Notes: generated by a model from the sequence alone, not told the origin. A stretch of DNA of 64,000 nt from Telmatactis stephensoni (GCA_029948255.1 JALIZF010001867.1:372001-436000); one strand, 5' to 3'; numbered from the stretch's first letter, positions 48,611 through 59,833 are shown. A program made the numbers and translations.

Positions 48611-48616
48611 GTTTAT
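48611..48616 (-). terminator. Polyadenylation signal of the LamG/EGF/ShKT gene
   Basis: TTTATT on the + strand is AATAAA on the - strand, 136 bp past the predicted stop at 48752. It supports the exon ending at 48752 being the last one. Confidence 0.5.
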
Positions 48617-48751
48617 TTGAGTAGATAAAAAGACGGTAGAAAACTAGCTTTCAAAAATGAACGAACGAACGAAAGAAAGAAAGAAACAATTCATGGAGCT
48701 AGAAAATAATGAGTGAGGTGGTAGTGACGAAATCTGTTCATGTTCATGATG

Positions 48752-49008
48752 TCATAGTAGCATGCGTGTACCTACAGGCACGTGACCAGCGTGTAATGCC
48801 AATGTGATTGTGTGCACGTGATCGATTTCACTCTTGGCGGTGATTCGCTCATCATCCACTGGTGGAGCCTTGTGATTGGCTGTCTTGAAGGACTGGCGAT
48901 ATTTGTGAAGGCATTTGTTGGCTGGACGTGTGTAGACAAATGAATAGATCCTCTCCATATATGGTGATGAGAATTGGTTTCCATGACAACGTGTAAAATA
49001 AAGTGGCT
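48752..49008 (-). CDS. LamG/EGF/ShKT protein, last exon
   Basis: This exon takes up the phase-1 codon from the ShKT exon and reads 84 codons to TGA. It opens PLYFTRCHGNQFSSPYMERI and continues YSFVYTRPANKCLH and SEIDHVHTITLALHAGHVPV; no known domain is recognised. The acceptor is GATTGATACACAG. A potential GTACAC donor (CCTGTAG|GTACAC) would also be phase 1, so the gene could continue, but the stop codon and a nearby AATAAA favour an end here. An overlapping longer frame on the same strand starts without a valid splice phase and was set aside. Confidence 0.55.
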
Positions 49009-50800
49009 CTGTGTATCAATCTTGTTGACATGCAACAACAAGGTTATTAGAGTAAAGGATGCAGGCATGCAAATGAACAGTCCTGACTGGATGATCGCTG
49101 ATGGCCGCTGGCACACAGTAAACAATCAATCAACGAATTCAATGAAAGCAACGATTTGAAAATTTACGACATAACAACAAATCAATGAAGAATCTGAACA
49201 ATGCTTGATAAAAAGACATTCATATCATTCTGAGGAGCATTTTTGTTAAAGTTTACAAGGTCACTAAAACTGTTACAGGGTTAAATTATTATTGTTACCA
49301 TGGTAACTGGTGCTCTTGGAGTGGTACTGGGATCCCACTACCAATACAAGAGAAGCACAATACACAGGCAAACACAAAAGGTTGGTTATTTTCGAATTAT
49401 TTTGAGCTGCGTGTTACATGGAGGATGGTTAAGTATATATGTTATGGAGGTGGACGATTACGTAATGCGTTGAGGGGTTGAAGTTACAGATTATTCAATC
49501 ATAAAGGAGCCTATATATCACCATGACGATACGCCCCAAAATTTGTTATATCCCAGTAGTCTGAGCATGCGCAGAAAGGAGAATTATTGATTAGATGAGG
49601 TCCTTGGCCAGTGACACTTAGTTAGTATAACCATGCAAACACCACTCATGCAATATCATCATGCAATCATTGCATATATGAATGGTCGATTAGGGTTGTA
49701 CCATATGTAAATATCAATAAGCAATAGCTGGGCACATTAACCTTAGATTAAAGACTGATATAATATAACGAAAAACAAACTAATGACGAACTTTGAGACG
49801 AGAGCATGCACTTGGATGATTTTTAACCGAAGTGTAATAGGGAAACACCGTGGATAAATAATGAATGGTCATATCCTTATCAGCCAATCACAGTTCAATT
49901 ATGCTAGTACAACATCAACAAGTTTATTTGCAAACAGATTTTAATTTTGATGTCTGTTCGATCCTACTTCTACTCCAATGGAGAGTACTGTGTTACTGAT
50001 TTCAATTGGAATCAAAAAAATCTACTTACACTAGAGTAGATATATCGAAGTTGATATCATGCCAATTTAGTTGACACACTGTTTGTAACAAAAATCTGAG
50101 CATTGTTAGGCAACAGGAAAAACCGATCTTACAGATGACCACATTTGATAGAAGCTATTTATCAACTTCTATCTCGGTTTGAACAACTTATTAAGTTGCA
50201 TGCACACAAAGTTCAACTTTGCGCGCCACACATTTAACTTTATCGAGACACTGAACGATACCTGCAGAAGACTGTAAATCCCTTAGGTAGGCCGATCAAC
50301 TGAACAAAATCCTAATTGAGAATTCCTCACGATGAGGTTATAACGAATATATCTGTTCTAAGAATAACTATCAAACTGATTTCGGAGAAAACGGAGGCCA
50401 ATTATCGACATCTTCCCAGTTTACTTGAAATCTATGAATAGCGCATGCGTATAAGTTAGTTTTTAAGTATTGACGTCTTACGAGCAACAGCTAATTACCG
50501 AGCACTTTTATGCATGCATAGTTCTAGAAATTAAGGTATCCCATGTCTATAGTTAGTGGCCAGTGCTTGTCTAGTATTATTAACAATACTTAAGTCTTCT
50601 AGAGTGCACTGACTTGGGGTTAGATTGATCCCACTTATCCATTAGTTTATATTAACTCCTCAGAACAACACTTACCCACCAACCTGTCCCTCCCTAGATT
50701 AAAAAAATGGTTGGGGAGGGGAGGGAAGGGTAAATAGACTTCTAGGGCAACAAAGGGAGGAATTATTGCATAAGAAACAGAAATGAAAAATTGTACTTAC
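49009..50800. other. Intron 5 of the LamG/EGF/ShKT gene
   Basis: 1.8 kb. A weak extra exon candidate of about 40 bases near 49300-49340 (acceptor TTGGTAG, donor CATG|GTAAC, phase 1-1) was noticed but is too short to support. Otherwise nothing seen. Confidence 0.45.
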
Positions 50801-50923
50801 GGCAGAATTTGCAAGTTTTGGCGCACATCAGTGTCATGTATTTTCTGTTGTTTTCACAGTAGCCTTCTTGACTAGCAAACATGGCGCAGGTATCAGACTG
50901 ATCAATGCATGGTTGCACTGTGT
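50801..50923 (-). CDS. LamG/EGF/ShKT protein, ShKT-domain exon
   Basis: The 123-base exon (phase 1 to 1) encodes a ShKT module with all six Cys: PCIDQSDTC, then GYC, LMC, and KTCKFC. ShKT modules are common in cnidarian secreted proteins, enzymes and toxins; here the module is one part of a larger protein, so a matrix or binding role is more likely than venom. The acceptor is ACAGCAG, a tandem NAGNAG site that could add or drop one residue without shifting frame. The donor is TGCC|GTAAGT. The first half of this exon and its upstream intron are duplicated just upstream (see 50884-51121). Confidence 0.8.
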
Positions 50924-51121
50924 CTGCTGTAAAGTGTAAACGGTACAGCAACTCAATACATTATATACGTCTACATAATTGCCTCTCATTCTCTCTCTAT
51001 TTTACCAGGTGCGCAGGTATCAGACTGATCAATGCATGGCTGCGCTTTGTCTGCTGTAAAGTGTAAACGGTACAGCAACTCAATACATTATATACGTCTA
51101 CATAATTGCCTCTCATTCTCC
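50884..51121. repeat. Tandem duplication of half an exon plus intron (two 111-bp copies, offset 127)
   Basis: Bases 50884-50994 and 51011-51121 match with about three differences in 111. The unit spans the acceptor, the first part of the ShKT exon and about 70 bases of intron. In the upstream copy the exon half is followed by CACCTG|GTAAAA, giving a possible 46-nt phase 1-1 mini-exon. Confidence 0.92.
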
Positions 51122-51295
51122 TACTACGCCAGAAACGAGGAAGGAAGGAGCGTGTAGCTGCCTTGTGTACGAGATACAAGGATAATTTATCCATGGGTCC
51201 AGTTGAGTCACATTATACAAACATTTCAATGGTTTGTCTTTGGGAATGAAATTGCAGCCAGCAATGATTGATAGTTTTATAGAATAGATACTTAC

Positions 51296-51403
51296 ATTTG
51301 GGACACGGCCCTTCTGTGAGGTCAGGGCAAATACACTGGAATTTTTCATCGATTGAGCGACACGATGCTCCGTTATAACATGGATTATCAAGACAGGGAT
51401 CAG
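51296..51403 (-). CDS. LamG/EGF/ShKT protein, EGF-like exon
   Basis: A single EGF-like module fills this 108-base exon, phase 1 at both ends, the classic form for shuffled EGF exons. Six Cys are in order: DPCLDNPCYNGASC, FQCICP and GPCP. The acceptor is TTGTTTTTTAG and the donor AAAT|GTAAGT. I do not see the Asp/Asn pattern of calcium-binding EGF. The module joins the LamG-like domain to the ShKT module. Confidence 0.88.
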
Positions 51404-51564
51404 CTAAAAAACAACGGCAAGAAAATGTTGAATTCTTGAACACTCTGGAAATATTATGCACTTGGCAATGCGTCAAATTTCTATAAATTGGATAAATGTA
51501 TAAAATATGTACAACAAAGACAAGCCTTAATTGACGAATTTTGCAAGAATAGAACAGGATTTCG

Positions 51565-51676
51565 TATGACTGTGAAAACGGCACCGCACGGTCACCGCAC
51601 GGTTACGGCAGGAATTTTTATAGAGAACAAGGTACTGACACGGCCATGGCACGGCGCGGTCCGTTTCACACTCATA
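51565..51676. mobile_element. MITE family B, copy 3 (most complete)
   Basis: Starts TATGACTGTGAAAACGGCAC and ends GGTCCGTTTCACACTCATA, so the ends are inverted repeats of about 20 bp. About 112 bp, in intron 3 of the LamG/EGF/ShKT gene. Confidence 0.8.
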
Positions 51677-51997
51677 TGAAATCTGCTCTAATACAAGGTA
51701 TATAGTTTGGCGCGCAATTGTTTTTTAGAAGAATGGAATGACGCGCGCATCGGCATACTTTCCCGCCTATTTTTTGAACATCGGGCAATACGTTTAACCA
51801 GGTGCCCAGATATGCCGCATATCTTGGCAACAGATAGGCACAGTAAATAAATAGTCGATCAGGGAAATTTAATCCTATTTGTCATTCTAATTGACTTTGA
51901 GTAGAAAATTGAGGACGAACCACAGGAAACCCCAAGCAAATTAGTCTGTGTATAGCCGTTTCCCATCCCTCCCCCTACGGCCCGTTTTTCCCCGTAT

Positions 51998-52024
51998 GGG
52001 GGGGGAGGGGGGGGGAGGGGTGGG
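51998..52024. other. G-run with quadruplex potential
   Basis: Runs of 8, 9, 4 and 3 G separated by single A, A and T bases fit the G3+N1 quadruplex pattern on the + strand. It is about 60 bp inside intron 3 of a - strand gene, so the transcript carries C-runs. Confidence 0.7.
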
Positions 52025-52084
52025 CTGTACGCAAGCTACAAGCAAATGAACAAAGAAGACTCAGTTTGGCGAATAGTCACATAC

Positions 52085-52579
52085 CTTTTTTGAAATGACA
52101 GCATATCAGTGACTTGGTAGTTTTAGCCAACACTGTAAGAAACGCTACTTCGATTTCATAGGCTGATAATTCATAGGGCCAAATAACTAAATGACCTATA
52201 TCAAACTTGCCGTAGTTATGCAGCTTAGACAAGCTATTTGGTCTTCCTAAGGTTATAGTCTCGTATCGTGGACTCAGTGGCCGATACTTGACTTTTTCGG
52301 GTGTAGTGTCCTTCACAAGTAGTTTTCCATTTTTGTAAACCTTAAGACCATGGTCAATGTGCCAGGTAAATGCGAAGTGAAACCATGCTTTAGGCAGAAA
52401 GTCCAGGTTGATTTTCCAGTCTTGTGTTTGAGTAGAGAGGTTGAGTACGAAACGTTTGGCCTTTTGTTTTCCACTGCTGCGTACAGCGGATTTTGCACTT
52501 GCGCAGTTGGAGCAGATGAAACGAAAACCTGGACCTTGCTGATGGTCCGTGTAACGACCACCTGACAAGATGAACTCCC
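52085..52579 (-). CDS. LamG/EGF/ShKT protein, second half of LamG-like domain
   Basis: A 495-base exon, phase 1 at both ends, encodes the core of a concanavalin A/laminin-G-like jelly roll: EFILSGG, then WFHFAFTWHIDHGLKVYKNG, and ITLGRPNSLSK near the end, with DIGHLVIWPYELSAYEI as the closing strand. WxHxAFTW plus VYKNG is the best marker of this fold (pentaxin/LamG-3 type). The acceptor is TTGTTCCAG and the donor AAAAAAG|GTATGTG. Such domains bind glycans or matrix proteins and occur in coral skeletal organic-matrix proteins; whether this is one is inference. Confidence 0.85.
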
Positions 52580-53096
52580 CTGGAACAACAACCACATTAA
52601 AGACTTTGAGTAGTCTGCTCGGCTAAAGATATGACAATGAGAGAGAGAGAATTGGAGTAAAGGAAGAAATCAATGATAGCAAAAACAAAAAACAAAAAAA
52701 TCAAACCAGCTCAGTCTCTCTTCTATATAACTAGTGCTCAGAATTTCATATCATTTTCCAACCACAATAGCCGACTTCCGGGATACACTTCACTTGCCAC
52801 ATACAAAGGAATCAAGACGAGGCTACGTGTATAAACCTCAGTCATTTGTAACAAGACAAAAGTTTTAGCACATAGCCTCGTTCTGAATCCTTTGTATGTG
52901 GCAGGTGAAAGTATATCTCGGGACTGGACTATTGGACTCGAACTCCTCAATATTTCGCACCCCCGCTTTAAGAATTTGTTAGCGCGATACTGCCGCGTCT
53001 TCTTAGAGTGGGTAAATTAGCTATTCTCTCTATACAGTAATATATGAACCTTTGAAGTGTATATTATCGGAGTTCTTATACCATATACTTTAATAC

Positions 53097-53360
53097 CTGC
53101 ATGATACTTGATCCAAAATGCTATAGTCAAGCCTCGACTACATAATGTAGGATCATTAATACACTTGCTACGAACACCATTAATGAATATCCAGTCGTCC
53201 TGTCCGTCTAGCGATACCACGGGACCGAGCTGTTCTGCGTATGTTGTACGGACACCGTTGTAGGTCAAAGTTTTACATTTGCCGCGGACATCCAGGAGAG
53301 TTTTCGAATTAGATGTGGAATTGAACGGCCAGTAATGCGCTGCATTGGGATATCGTGAGC
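53097..53360 (-). CDS. LamG/EGF/ShKT protein, first half of LamG-like domain
   Basis: This 264-base exon (phase 1-1) starts after TTTCTTCTAG and contains AAHYWPFN, a common opening of LamG-like jelly rolls, then LLDVRGKCKTLTYNG, VSLDGQDDWIFINGVRSKC and LTIAFWIKYHAG. LTIAFWIK is the first long beta strand seen in pentaxin-type domains. The donor is GCAG|GTATTA. The frame joins the 52579 exon exactly. The three Cys here may form one internal disulfide. Confidence 0.85.
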
Positions 53361-55059
53361 CTAGAAGAAAGAGAAGAAAAATTAAAGATTAATTGTTGCA
53401 AGATGCTTTGGTGTGAGTGACTGAGAAATAGAATTGTATGGAATTGACCACAAAGCAGTGCTTCAAATTGTAACCACCGAGAAATTTTTCCTGGGCTTGG
53501 TTGTTCGAAGGGCAATTAACGTTAATCCTGGGTTAAAGTCAATGGTTTTCTTGATATTTAATCCTGGGTTAAAGTCAGTGGTTTTCTTGAGATTTAATCC
53601 TGGGTTAAAGTCAATGGTTTTCTTGAGATTTAATCCTGGGTTAGAGCTAACCCACTTTCGAACAACGGGCCCTTGCTACTCTCAGAAAGTACAGAAAAAA
53701 TGCAATCTGATCTCTAGGTCTACGTCTATTTGAACTAAAAAGCAGTGGAGCTTGCTTAAGGCAAGAAAAAAATGAAAGAAAATTATTAAGCCTGCAGGCA
53801 CGAATCGAGCCCAGGGAAAAATGCACTAGGTCAGGGTTGGGAAGCACGCAGAATCAAAAGCTGTGGAGAAACACAGAATAAACAATAGTAGGCGCATAGA
53901 GGTGGGATTGCATAATTGAACAAATGAGAAGAGAAAATGAAGAAGCAGTCCTGCCCATGTATGTAACTACTGATTATTACCATGATTAATTCCTCAAAAA
54001 CACTTGAAAAAATAAACCACAAAGATGTATTACAAGTACACCCTTAGAATTACCGAGCAACATACTAATAGTTTGGTAAGGTGTACATCACGATTCAACG
54101 TACTTCTCAAAGATTTGAATATAAACCATGGTCGATTGGCGCCAATAGCAGCACCCAGATTAATATATTCAGAGTTAGAAGACACTGTACATACCACAAG
54201 AAGTTAAATCATGTAAAATTTAGTTTATCCAAGCTAGATAATATAGTTTGTTTATCGACAGCATTAAGATTAATTCCAATGTTTCACATAAATAGCATTT
54301 TTAGTGTTTACATTTCCAGACTGTATTAGAACTTGGGTGCTAGTACAGCAGTTAGTGAATAATTGATGATAAACAAAATTTAATTGAAAACTCCTTTAGA
54401 CGTGTTGCTATTGTTAAGAGGTTTAAGCATGATATAAATTGGAAGATCTAGCAGAGTTGAGTTATTTAAAATTGCTTTGGATTGCACAGAAAAATTAAAC
54501 CCCTTTCTGAATTCCTAGACAAAATCGGCCATGAAGATACGCATAGAAATAATTGAAAACCAGACTGAATATCATTTCATTCCCAAACTAATTTAGAGTC
54601 GTGTTTTGCACCGGTTTATAGCAAGATTCATGGAACAAGGGGAAACGATACAGGAATTAAACAGATTTTTTTTGTAGGTGCCAAATTTTCGAGATCGATA
54701 TCATAGAAAGTTTTGGTTGGGAAAATAAGTTTGTATCGCCATCCTTTTAAGTAAAAACATGGTTAAAAATTAAACGTATTCTAAAAATATTCTCGGTATA
54801 GAATGAACAGATTTATTTTTTCTAGGGCATTTTCAAGGACTAGTATTGGCCAAATCTCGCTTTGTTTTATGAACCTGTGCAGTATTTGAAGAGGATGAAT
54901 CGAGTATTTAGTAATTCTAATCTTAAGGCAGTGATCAGAGATCTCTTGATGGCTGAATTAAGTGTATGGTTGAAAGGAGTGGTAGTCTACCGTAAACGAT
55001 CCATATTTGTATTTGCTAACATCCTCTCCCAGTAAAAAGTAATTTCAAATCTAACTTAC
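53361..55059. other. Intron 1 of the LamG/EGF/ShKT gene
   Basis: 1.7 kb with a repeat element at 53493-53672; the remainder is AT-rich with no exon seen. Confidence 0.6.
53493..53672. mobile_element. Small element with TTCGAA ends and internal 36-bp tandem repeat
   Basis: GGGCTTGGTTGTTCGAAGG at the left and CTTTCGAACAACGGGCCC at the right are inverted repeats. Inside are about three and a half units of a 36-bp sequence built on TTAATCCTGGGTTAAAGTC and GGTTTTCTTGAGA. Confidence 0.75.
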
Positions 55060-55219
55060 TCTCTTCTTTCTTTACGTCTTCTGGCCACCGCGGGCCAGTA
55101 ATGTTTGAAGCGTTAAGCCCAACACAAACATCATCACAAATAGCCTCAACATAACTTGCGTGAAAAACCGTTATCATGAGAAGAAATGCTTCCAAAATAA
55201 ATAGCTGCGAACAAGCCAT
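55060..55219 (-). CDS. LamG/EGF/ShKT protein, signal-peptide exon
   Basis: The start ATG at 55219 (ACCATGGCT, a good Kozak context) is followed by a clear signal peptide: MACSQLFILEAFLLMITVFH, with likely cleavage before or near EAICDD. The exon reads 53 codons and leaves in phase 1 at GAGA|GTAAGT. The mature N-terminus has two Cys and two N-glycosylation candidates (NAS, NIT). An in-frame GTG further upstream was rejected. Joined to the five downstream exons the protein has 468 residues: signal peptide, LamG-like domain, EGF, ShKT and an unrecognised end; it should be secreted. Confidence 0.85.
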
Positions 55220-57253
55220 GGTTAGCAGAGATCCCACAAGCTCTTCCGACCTTGCCAGCACGGCCGTTGTAGTGATTTCTGGGGTCCGACGTAGACGTTA
55301 TAATTTCACACCACCACCAATCTCCCACTGTGGTTGCTCCAAATCCCTACAGTAGTTTTCAAATCGCCAGGCTTCATTGCGGCCTTAACTGACCTCCCGG
55401 GCGTAACCATCAACTAACATGAGTTTTCGGTCTAATTCTATAATCTCGTTCGATCTGAGATATAAACTTTATCACTTAGATGACTTCCAAGGTTATGTCT
55501 AGTTGTGCAATAAGTATGGACCGTTAACCCGTCCAAGGACACTTTTATAATGGGTGAAATGAATAAGTTGCGTGAGTGGACATATGAAAGCCTTCACCTC
55601 GTAAATGTCAGTAATTGACTACCTAAGAAGGGGGTTAATTGAATACCTCTACTGGTAATTAGTCAATTCTATTGAAGTTCTATTCATCGTACAGTAGAAA
55701 CAACACTCATTTGGCGAGGTTTATTGGATTCTTATGAAGTTTGTAGTTGGGGATATTAAATGGTTACAAGCGTTGTTTGACCGTTACACCTTACTATGTA
55801 GTTAAGTTAGCACATCTATTACCAAACTAACAAAACTATAGCAAATGCATCTTCATTACTATACAACTCCAGAACATTCTAAATTGACGCCAGTTGTTTT
55901 TAACACCACGTAAAAAACGGATTTATCAAGATTTTTTTCAACTAACACTTGAACTGGACAGCCCTGGGTGGTTAATCAAGAGTACAGACACAATTATTTG
56001 TTCCAGAGTTCTAATTGCACAGTAGTGTAGAAATGACAGCATGAAATGTTGGTTGTTATTAGCTAAAAATATCCAATAACTACTGCTATATTAGAATAGA
56101 AAATTTTTATATAAACACTAGAAAGAAGTTTTTCTGTTTACGCTTGGGCGTTTTCAGTTGAGGTTTAGATTTTTCTTAGCTTCTGAAAACAATGGCATCC
56201 TAGGTTGCACAAATCACTCTAGTGTAAATACAGCCTAAACTTGGAAACCTAGTGTAAATATGACCTAATCTTGAAAATTTCACTGAGCTCAAAATTTCAG
56301 TGAAACATTTTCTGAGTTGAGTGAAACTGCAGGTGTTTCTAAAAGCGTCAGTGATTTTCTGATTTAATTTAAAGAATGAAAAATTGTGAAATTCTGTGCC
56401 AATACAATTCATTTGTCAAAACTCATCTTTAATCAAGAGAATTAATCTGAAATATGATCAATTTGAACGTAGATAGACAAAATGGACTGTTGTCCTCCAG
56501 GCAAACCCTAGCTAGATTCTTCTTTAAAGGCGATAAACATTTACTAAAAATAGAAGTCCATTTTTTTCTAGATCTTTAACCACTGGTTTCCCTCCAATTT
56601 CAACCTATTTGTGGAAAAAAAGAAAAGACTAAAAAAGACTGAATTTTAATGTCATTAACGAGGAATACTGGAACTAGTAATCTTATTGGTTTATAACAGA
56701 TAACTGTTAATATTCACTGTAATTGATTTTATTTCCAAGCAAGTTCACCCTAGGTGGTATAATTGCTCAAATTTCTTTCCCCAAAATTTCCTTGCTTTTG
56801 AAGTTAGCTTCAATAGGGCTGATTTTAAAAGGAATTTTGAAAACTGAATATAGACAGAGTTCAGTATCTGATTCATAGTTCCTCCATTGCATCATCCTGT
56901 TATAATATGAAAGAGAGTTGTCCCTGGTAGGCGGGATCACTTTTTTGTTTCAGTTAGTATCTCCATTGAAAAGTCAACAAAAGCACAACTTGTCCTCATA
57001 TAAACAGGGCCTTTGACAACTTTTCATGCTAGAGTACTGAACACCTATACTAAAAGATTTTCAGTTCCCATACACTTTAGTTCAATCATGATAGCTGCTA
57101 CCTCATATAATTAAAGTTCAATGTAAACCTGCAATTATCACGTGATCAGTCCTAAAGAGAGTCGCTTGTGATTGGATAAGGTTTCTATTGTTAGTGACGT
57201 TTACTCGGCGGGCGGGCGTAGCCTGGTCGAATCAGTTTTTGTCATCCGTTAAC
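55220..57253. other. Intergenic region upstream of the LamG/EGF/ShKT gene
   Basis: Should contain that gene's promoter. Two GTGTAAATA-CCTAA motifs lie near 56220-56260, resembling the pair at 22355. No exon recognised. Confidence 0.45.
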
Positions 57254-57448
57254 ATGCAGACACCGCGCATGCTCAGCCGAGAAGGGTCGAAAGCTCACCG
57301 ATTGAAGGCTCAAGCACGCATCTTGTTATCATATCTGTTGGCTACACTGGTTATATTTTTTCACCGTCTTCTGTTGACGATATTCGCAAAGAACACTTCA
57401 GTGAAATCAATGAGGCGAAATTGAGGGGATTACACACGACTTGAGAAG
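57254..57448 (+). other. Possible 5' exon with a short open frame
   Basis: An ATG at 57254 opens a 56-codon frame with a hydrophobic stretch (ILLSYLLATLVIFFHRLLLT) ending in TGA at 57424; 24 bases later GAGAAG|GTAAGT is a strong donor. The region is GC-richer than its surroundings. It may be a 5' untranslated exon carrying an upstream frame, or a microprotein. No downstream partner exon was identified. Confidence 0.3.
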
Positions 57449-57738
57449 GTAAGTGCAGTTTTCGTCGCACTTGTTACAGTCTAAATGATGAATGAATGCA
57501 TTTATAGTTTAGAGGTGTTATATTAATCTACTTTCCTAACAGTCAGAACCTTTCAGACATTCAACCAAATCACTCTATGAAATCCTAATCCTCTAAGCTT
57601 GAAAAAACTTAAACAGAAGGAAACGGCAAACCGCAACATAGTTGCAAATCGATGTCGTGTTGATATTCATCAGAAACGAGAGCGCAAGGAAGTCTGGGAA
57701 TTTGAAGTTTCCTACAATTACAAAAAGAACCTTTTTTG

Positions 57739-57829
57739 TATGACTGTGAAAACAGCACGGTCACGGCACGGTACGGTTTACACGGCACTGATACGGATAC
57801 GGAATGGCGCGGTCCGTTTCACATACATA
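57739..57829. mobile_element. MITE family B, copy 4
   Basis: Starts TATGACTGTGAAAACAGCAC and ends GCGGTCCGTTTCACATACAT; about 90 bp with inverted ends, shorter inside than copy 3. Confidence 0.75.
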
Positions 57830-58239
57830 CCAAAACTGCACTTTGGCAAACTACCAACCGTGCATGCCTGTAGGATATTGATTGATGTATTATTGGAGTA
57901 TTAATTAATTCCATATTTCCATGTAATCAATGGATTATGTATTAACTGATTTCCTTGTATGCCACTGCGGTCTTATCTTCGATGATTCATTGATTATTGA
58001 CTGATTTGCTGATAAGACGTCTACACGTCATGTATTTAAAAGAAAGTCCAACTCTGCAAAGATGAGCAGAAAAAGCATTTTTTTCGAGATGTGTTTCTTT
58101 TTATCAGGGACATATGGATTTTATGGCGTTACAGCCAGCTTCTATACCTTCCTTTCTTTCCCTTTTTCCTTTCTTTCTTTCCATTAGGTGAAATACTATT
58201 CAAGAAATAGGAGAGGCGAAAGACAGAGAGAGAGAGAGG

Positions 58240-58735
58240 AAGAGGATGGTAAGAAGGAAAAAAGAAAGAAAGGAAAGGTAGGAAGGAAAGAAGGAAGGCA
58301 GCAAGGAAGCAAGGAAAGAAGGAAGGAAGTCAGCAAAGAGGGAAGAAAGGAAGACAGCAAGGAAGGAAGGTGGGAAGGAAGGAAGGAAAGAAGGAAGGGA
58401 GGAAGGAAGGAAGCAAGGAAGGAAGGAAGCAAGGAAGGGAAAAAAGGAAAGAAGGAAAAAGAGGAAGGAAGCAAGGAAGGAAGCAAGGAAAGAAGGAAGG
58501 AAGGAAGGGGGAGGGGGTAAGGAAAGGAAGGAGGGAGGAAGGAAGGAAGGAAGGAAGGAAAGAAGGAAGGAACGAAGGAAGGAACGAAGGAAGGAACGAA
58601 GGAAGGTGGGAAGAAAGGAAGCAAGGAAGGAAGCAAGGAAGCAAGGAAGGAAGCAAGGAGAGGAAAGAAGCATTGAAGGAAGGAAGGAGGGGGTTTAGCA
58701 AGGAAAGGAATAAAAGAAAGAAGGAAGGAAGAAGC
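58240..58735. repeat. (GGAA)n-type purine microsatellite, about 500 bp
   Basis: Degenerate GGAAGGAAGCAAGGAAAGAA units. Long open frames on both strands here are artefacts of the repeat. Confidence 0.97.
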
Positions 58736-59163
58736 AGCAGCAGAAACCAAGGTCAGAAGACAGTTTTAGGTAGAATATCGCGAAAATACTATAGGAGGTG
58801 TTAATGTTATTATTTTGGCGTTCCATTATTAACTAATCACACCAAACACATTTTAACTAATGGATGGACGTTCTTGGATCCACAGCTAAATCAATAATAA
58901 AATACTAAGCCAAAAAATAGGACTCTCCAATCATCAGAAAAATATCATATGAACTATAGACGCTATTTTCTTCTGGAATGGAAGCAATTCTTTAAGTTTT
59001 TTTTAATCAAAAGATGGTCAAAAAACAGTTACAATTATATACATCAGTTTTTTCTCGTAAACCAAAACGAAATGAAATTTTACTCAATCAAACTGATCTA
59101 ACTGACGGCCTCAACGGTCATTTCTTCAAATTTTCTAGTCCAATTATCTTTATGCTACCAAAA

Positions 59164-59833
59164 AGCATAAATAAGAGAGGGAAACTTGGTAATGGGGCGC
59201 GCGCCGTGATGATTCCCATCTGTGCTATTTTTAGCAACCGGATGCACTTTAATTTTCATCTTACCCTACTACCGTGCGTCGAAAATTTGAACGAGTGGAA
59301 TTTGGCGATTTGAGCTTCATAAAATCACACAATCGATATCAAATTTATTCCAAATTCCACGAAATGCCATAGGATATCCTATTAGTATAACATACATAAA
59401 AAAATTATAGAAAGAAACGAGTTCTCCTCATCTAAATGAGCGAAAATTTTTAAATAAACATAAGCGCGCGCTCGATGACGTGTGATGCGCCAGTAGCGCG
59501 CGCATTTTCGCTAAAATTTCATTCAAAAAGCGAACAAAATCATCGACGTTTTTGTCTTTTTGCCATCAAAATCGTTACTTTGTAATCAGAAAGTATACAC
59601 TTTTGATACTAGATAATATGAACAAAGCAGAACTAAGAAAACTTTGTTTTTAACGCTGTTTTTGAAAACTCAAATCTGCACTAAACGGTTCTCTGGGTCC
59701 GGAAGTATCAAATTATGACGCACGGAAGTAGGGTAAGACGAAAATTAAACTGCATCCGGTTACTAAAAATAGCACAGATGGGAATCATCACGGCGCGCGC
59801 ACCATTAACAAGTTTCCCTCTCTTATTTATGCT
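59164..59833. mobile_element. Element with ~117-bp terminal inverted repeats (670 bp)
   Basis: AGCATAAATAAGAGAGGGAA at the left is complementary to the right end TTCCCTCTCTTATTTATGCT. Pairing continues through GGCGCGCGCCGTGATGATTC, the AGCACAGATGGGAATC segment and CTACTTCCGTGCGTC. The central 430 bp is AT-rich with GCGCGC blocks and has no transposase. It is a typical long-TIR non-autonomous DNA transposon. Confidence 0.88.

Noticed and set aside
48974..49118. + strand laminin-G exon (ADGRWHTV)
   Set aside because: The motif fits LamG, but no partner exon or good acceptor exists on that strand, and the - strand exon overlapping it has matching phase and a polyadenylation signal.
48772..49125. 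117-codon - strand frame as the last exon of the LamG gene
   Set aside because: Its possible acceptors do not give a frame that stays open from the phase-1 ShKT exon; the neighbouring frame does.
58188..58804. Several 110-184-codon frames on both strands
   Set aside because: Degenerate GGAA repeat, not genes.
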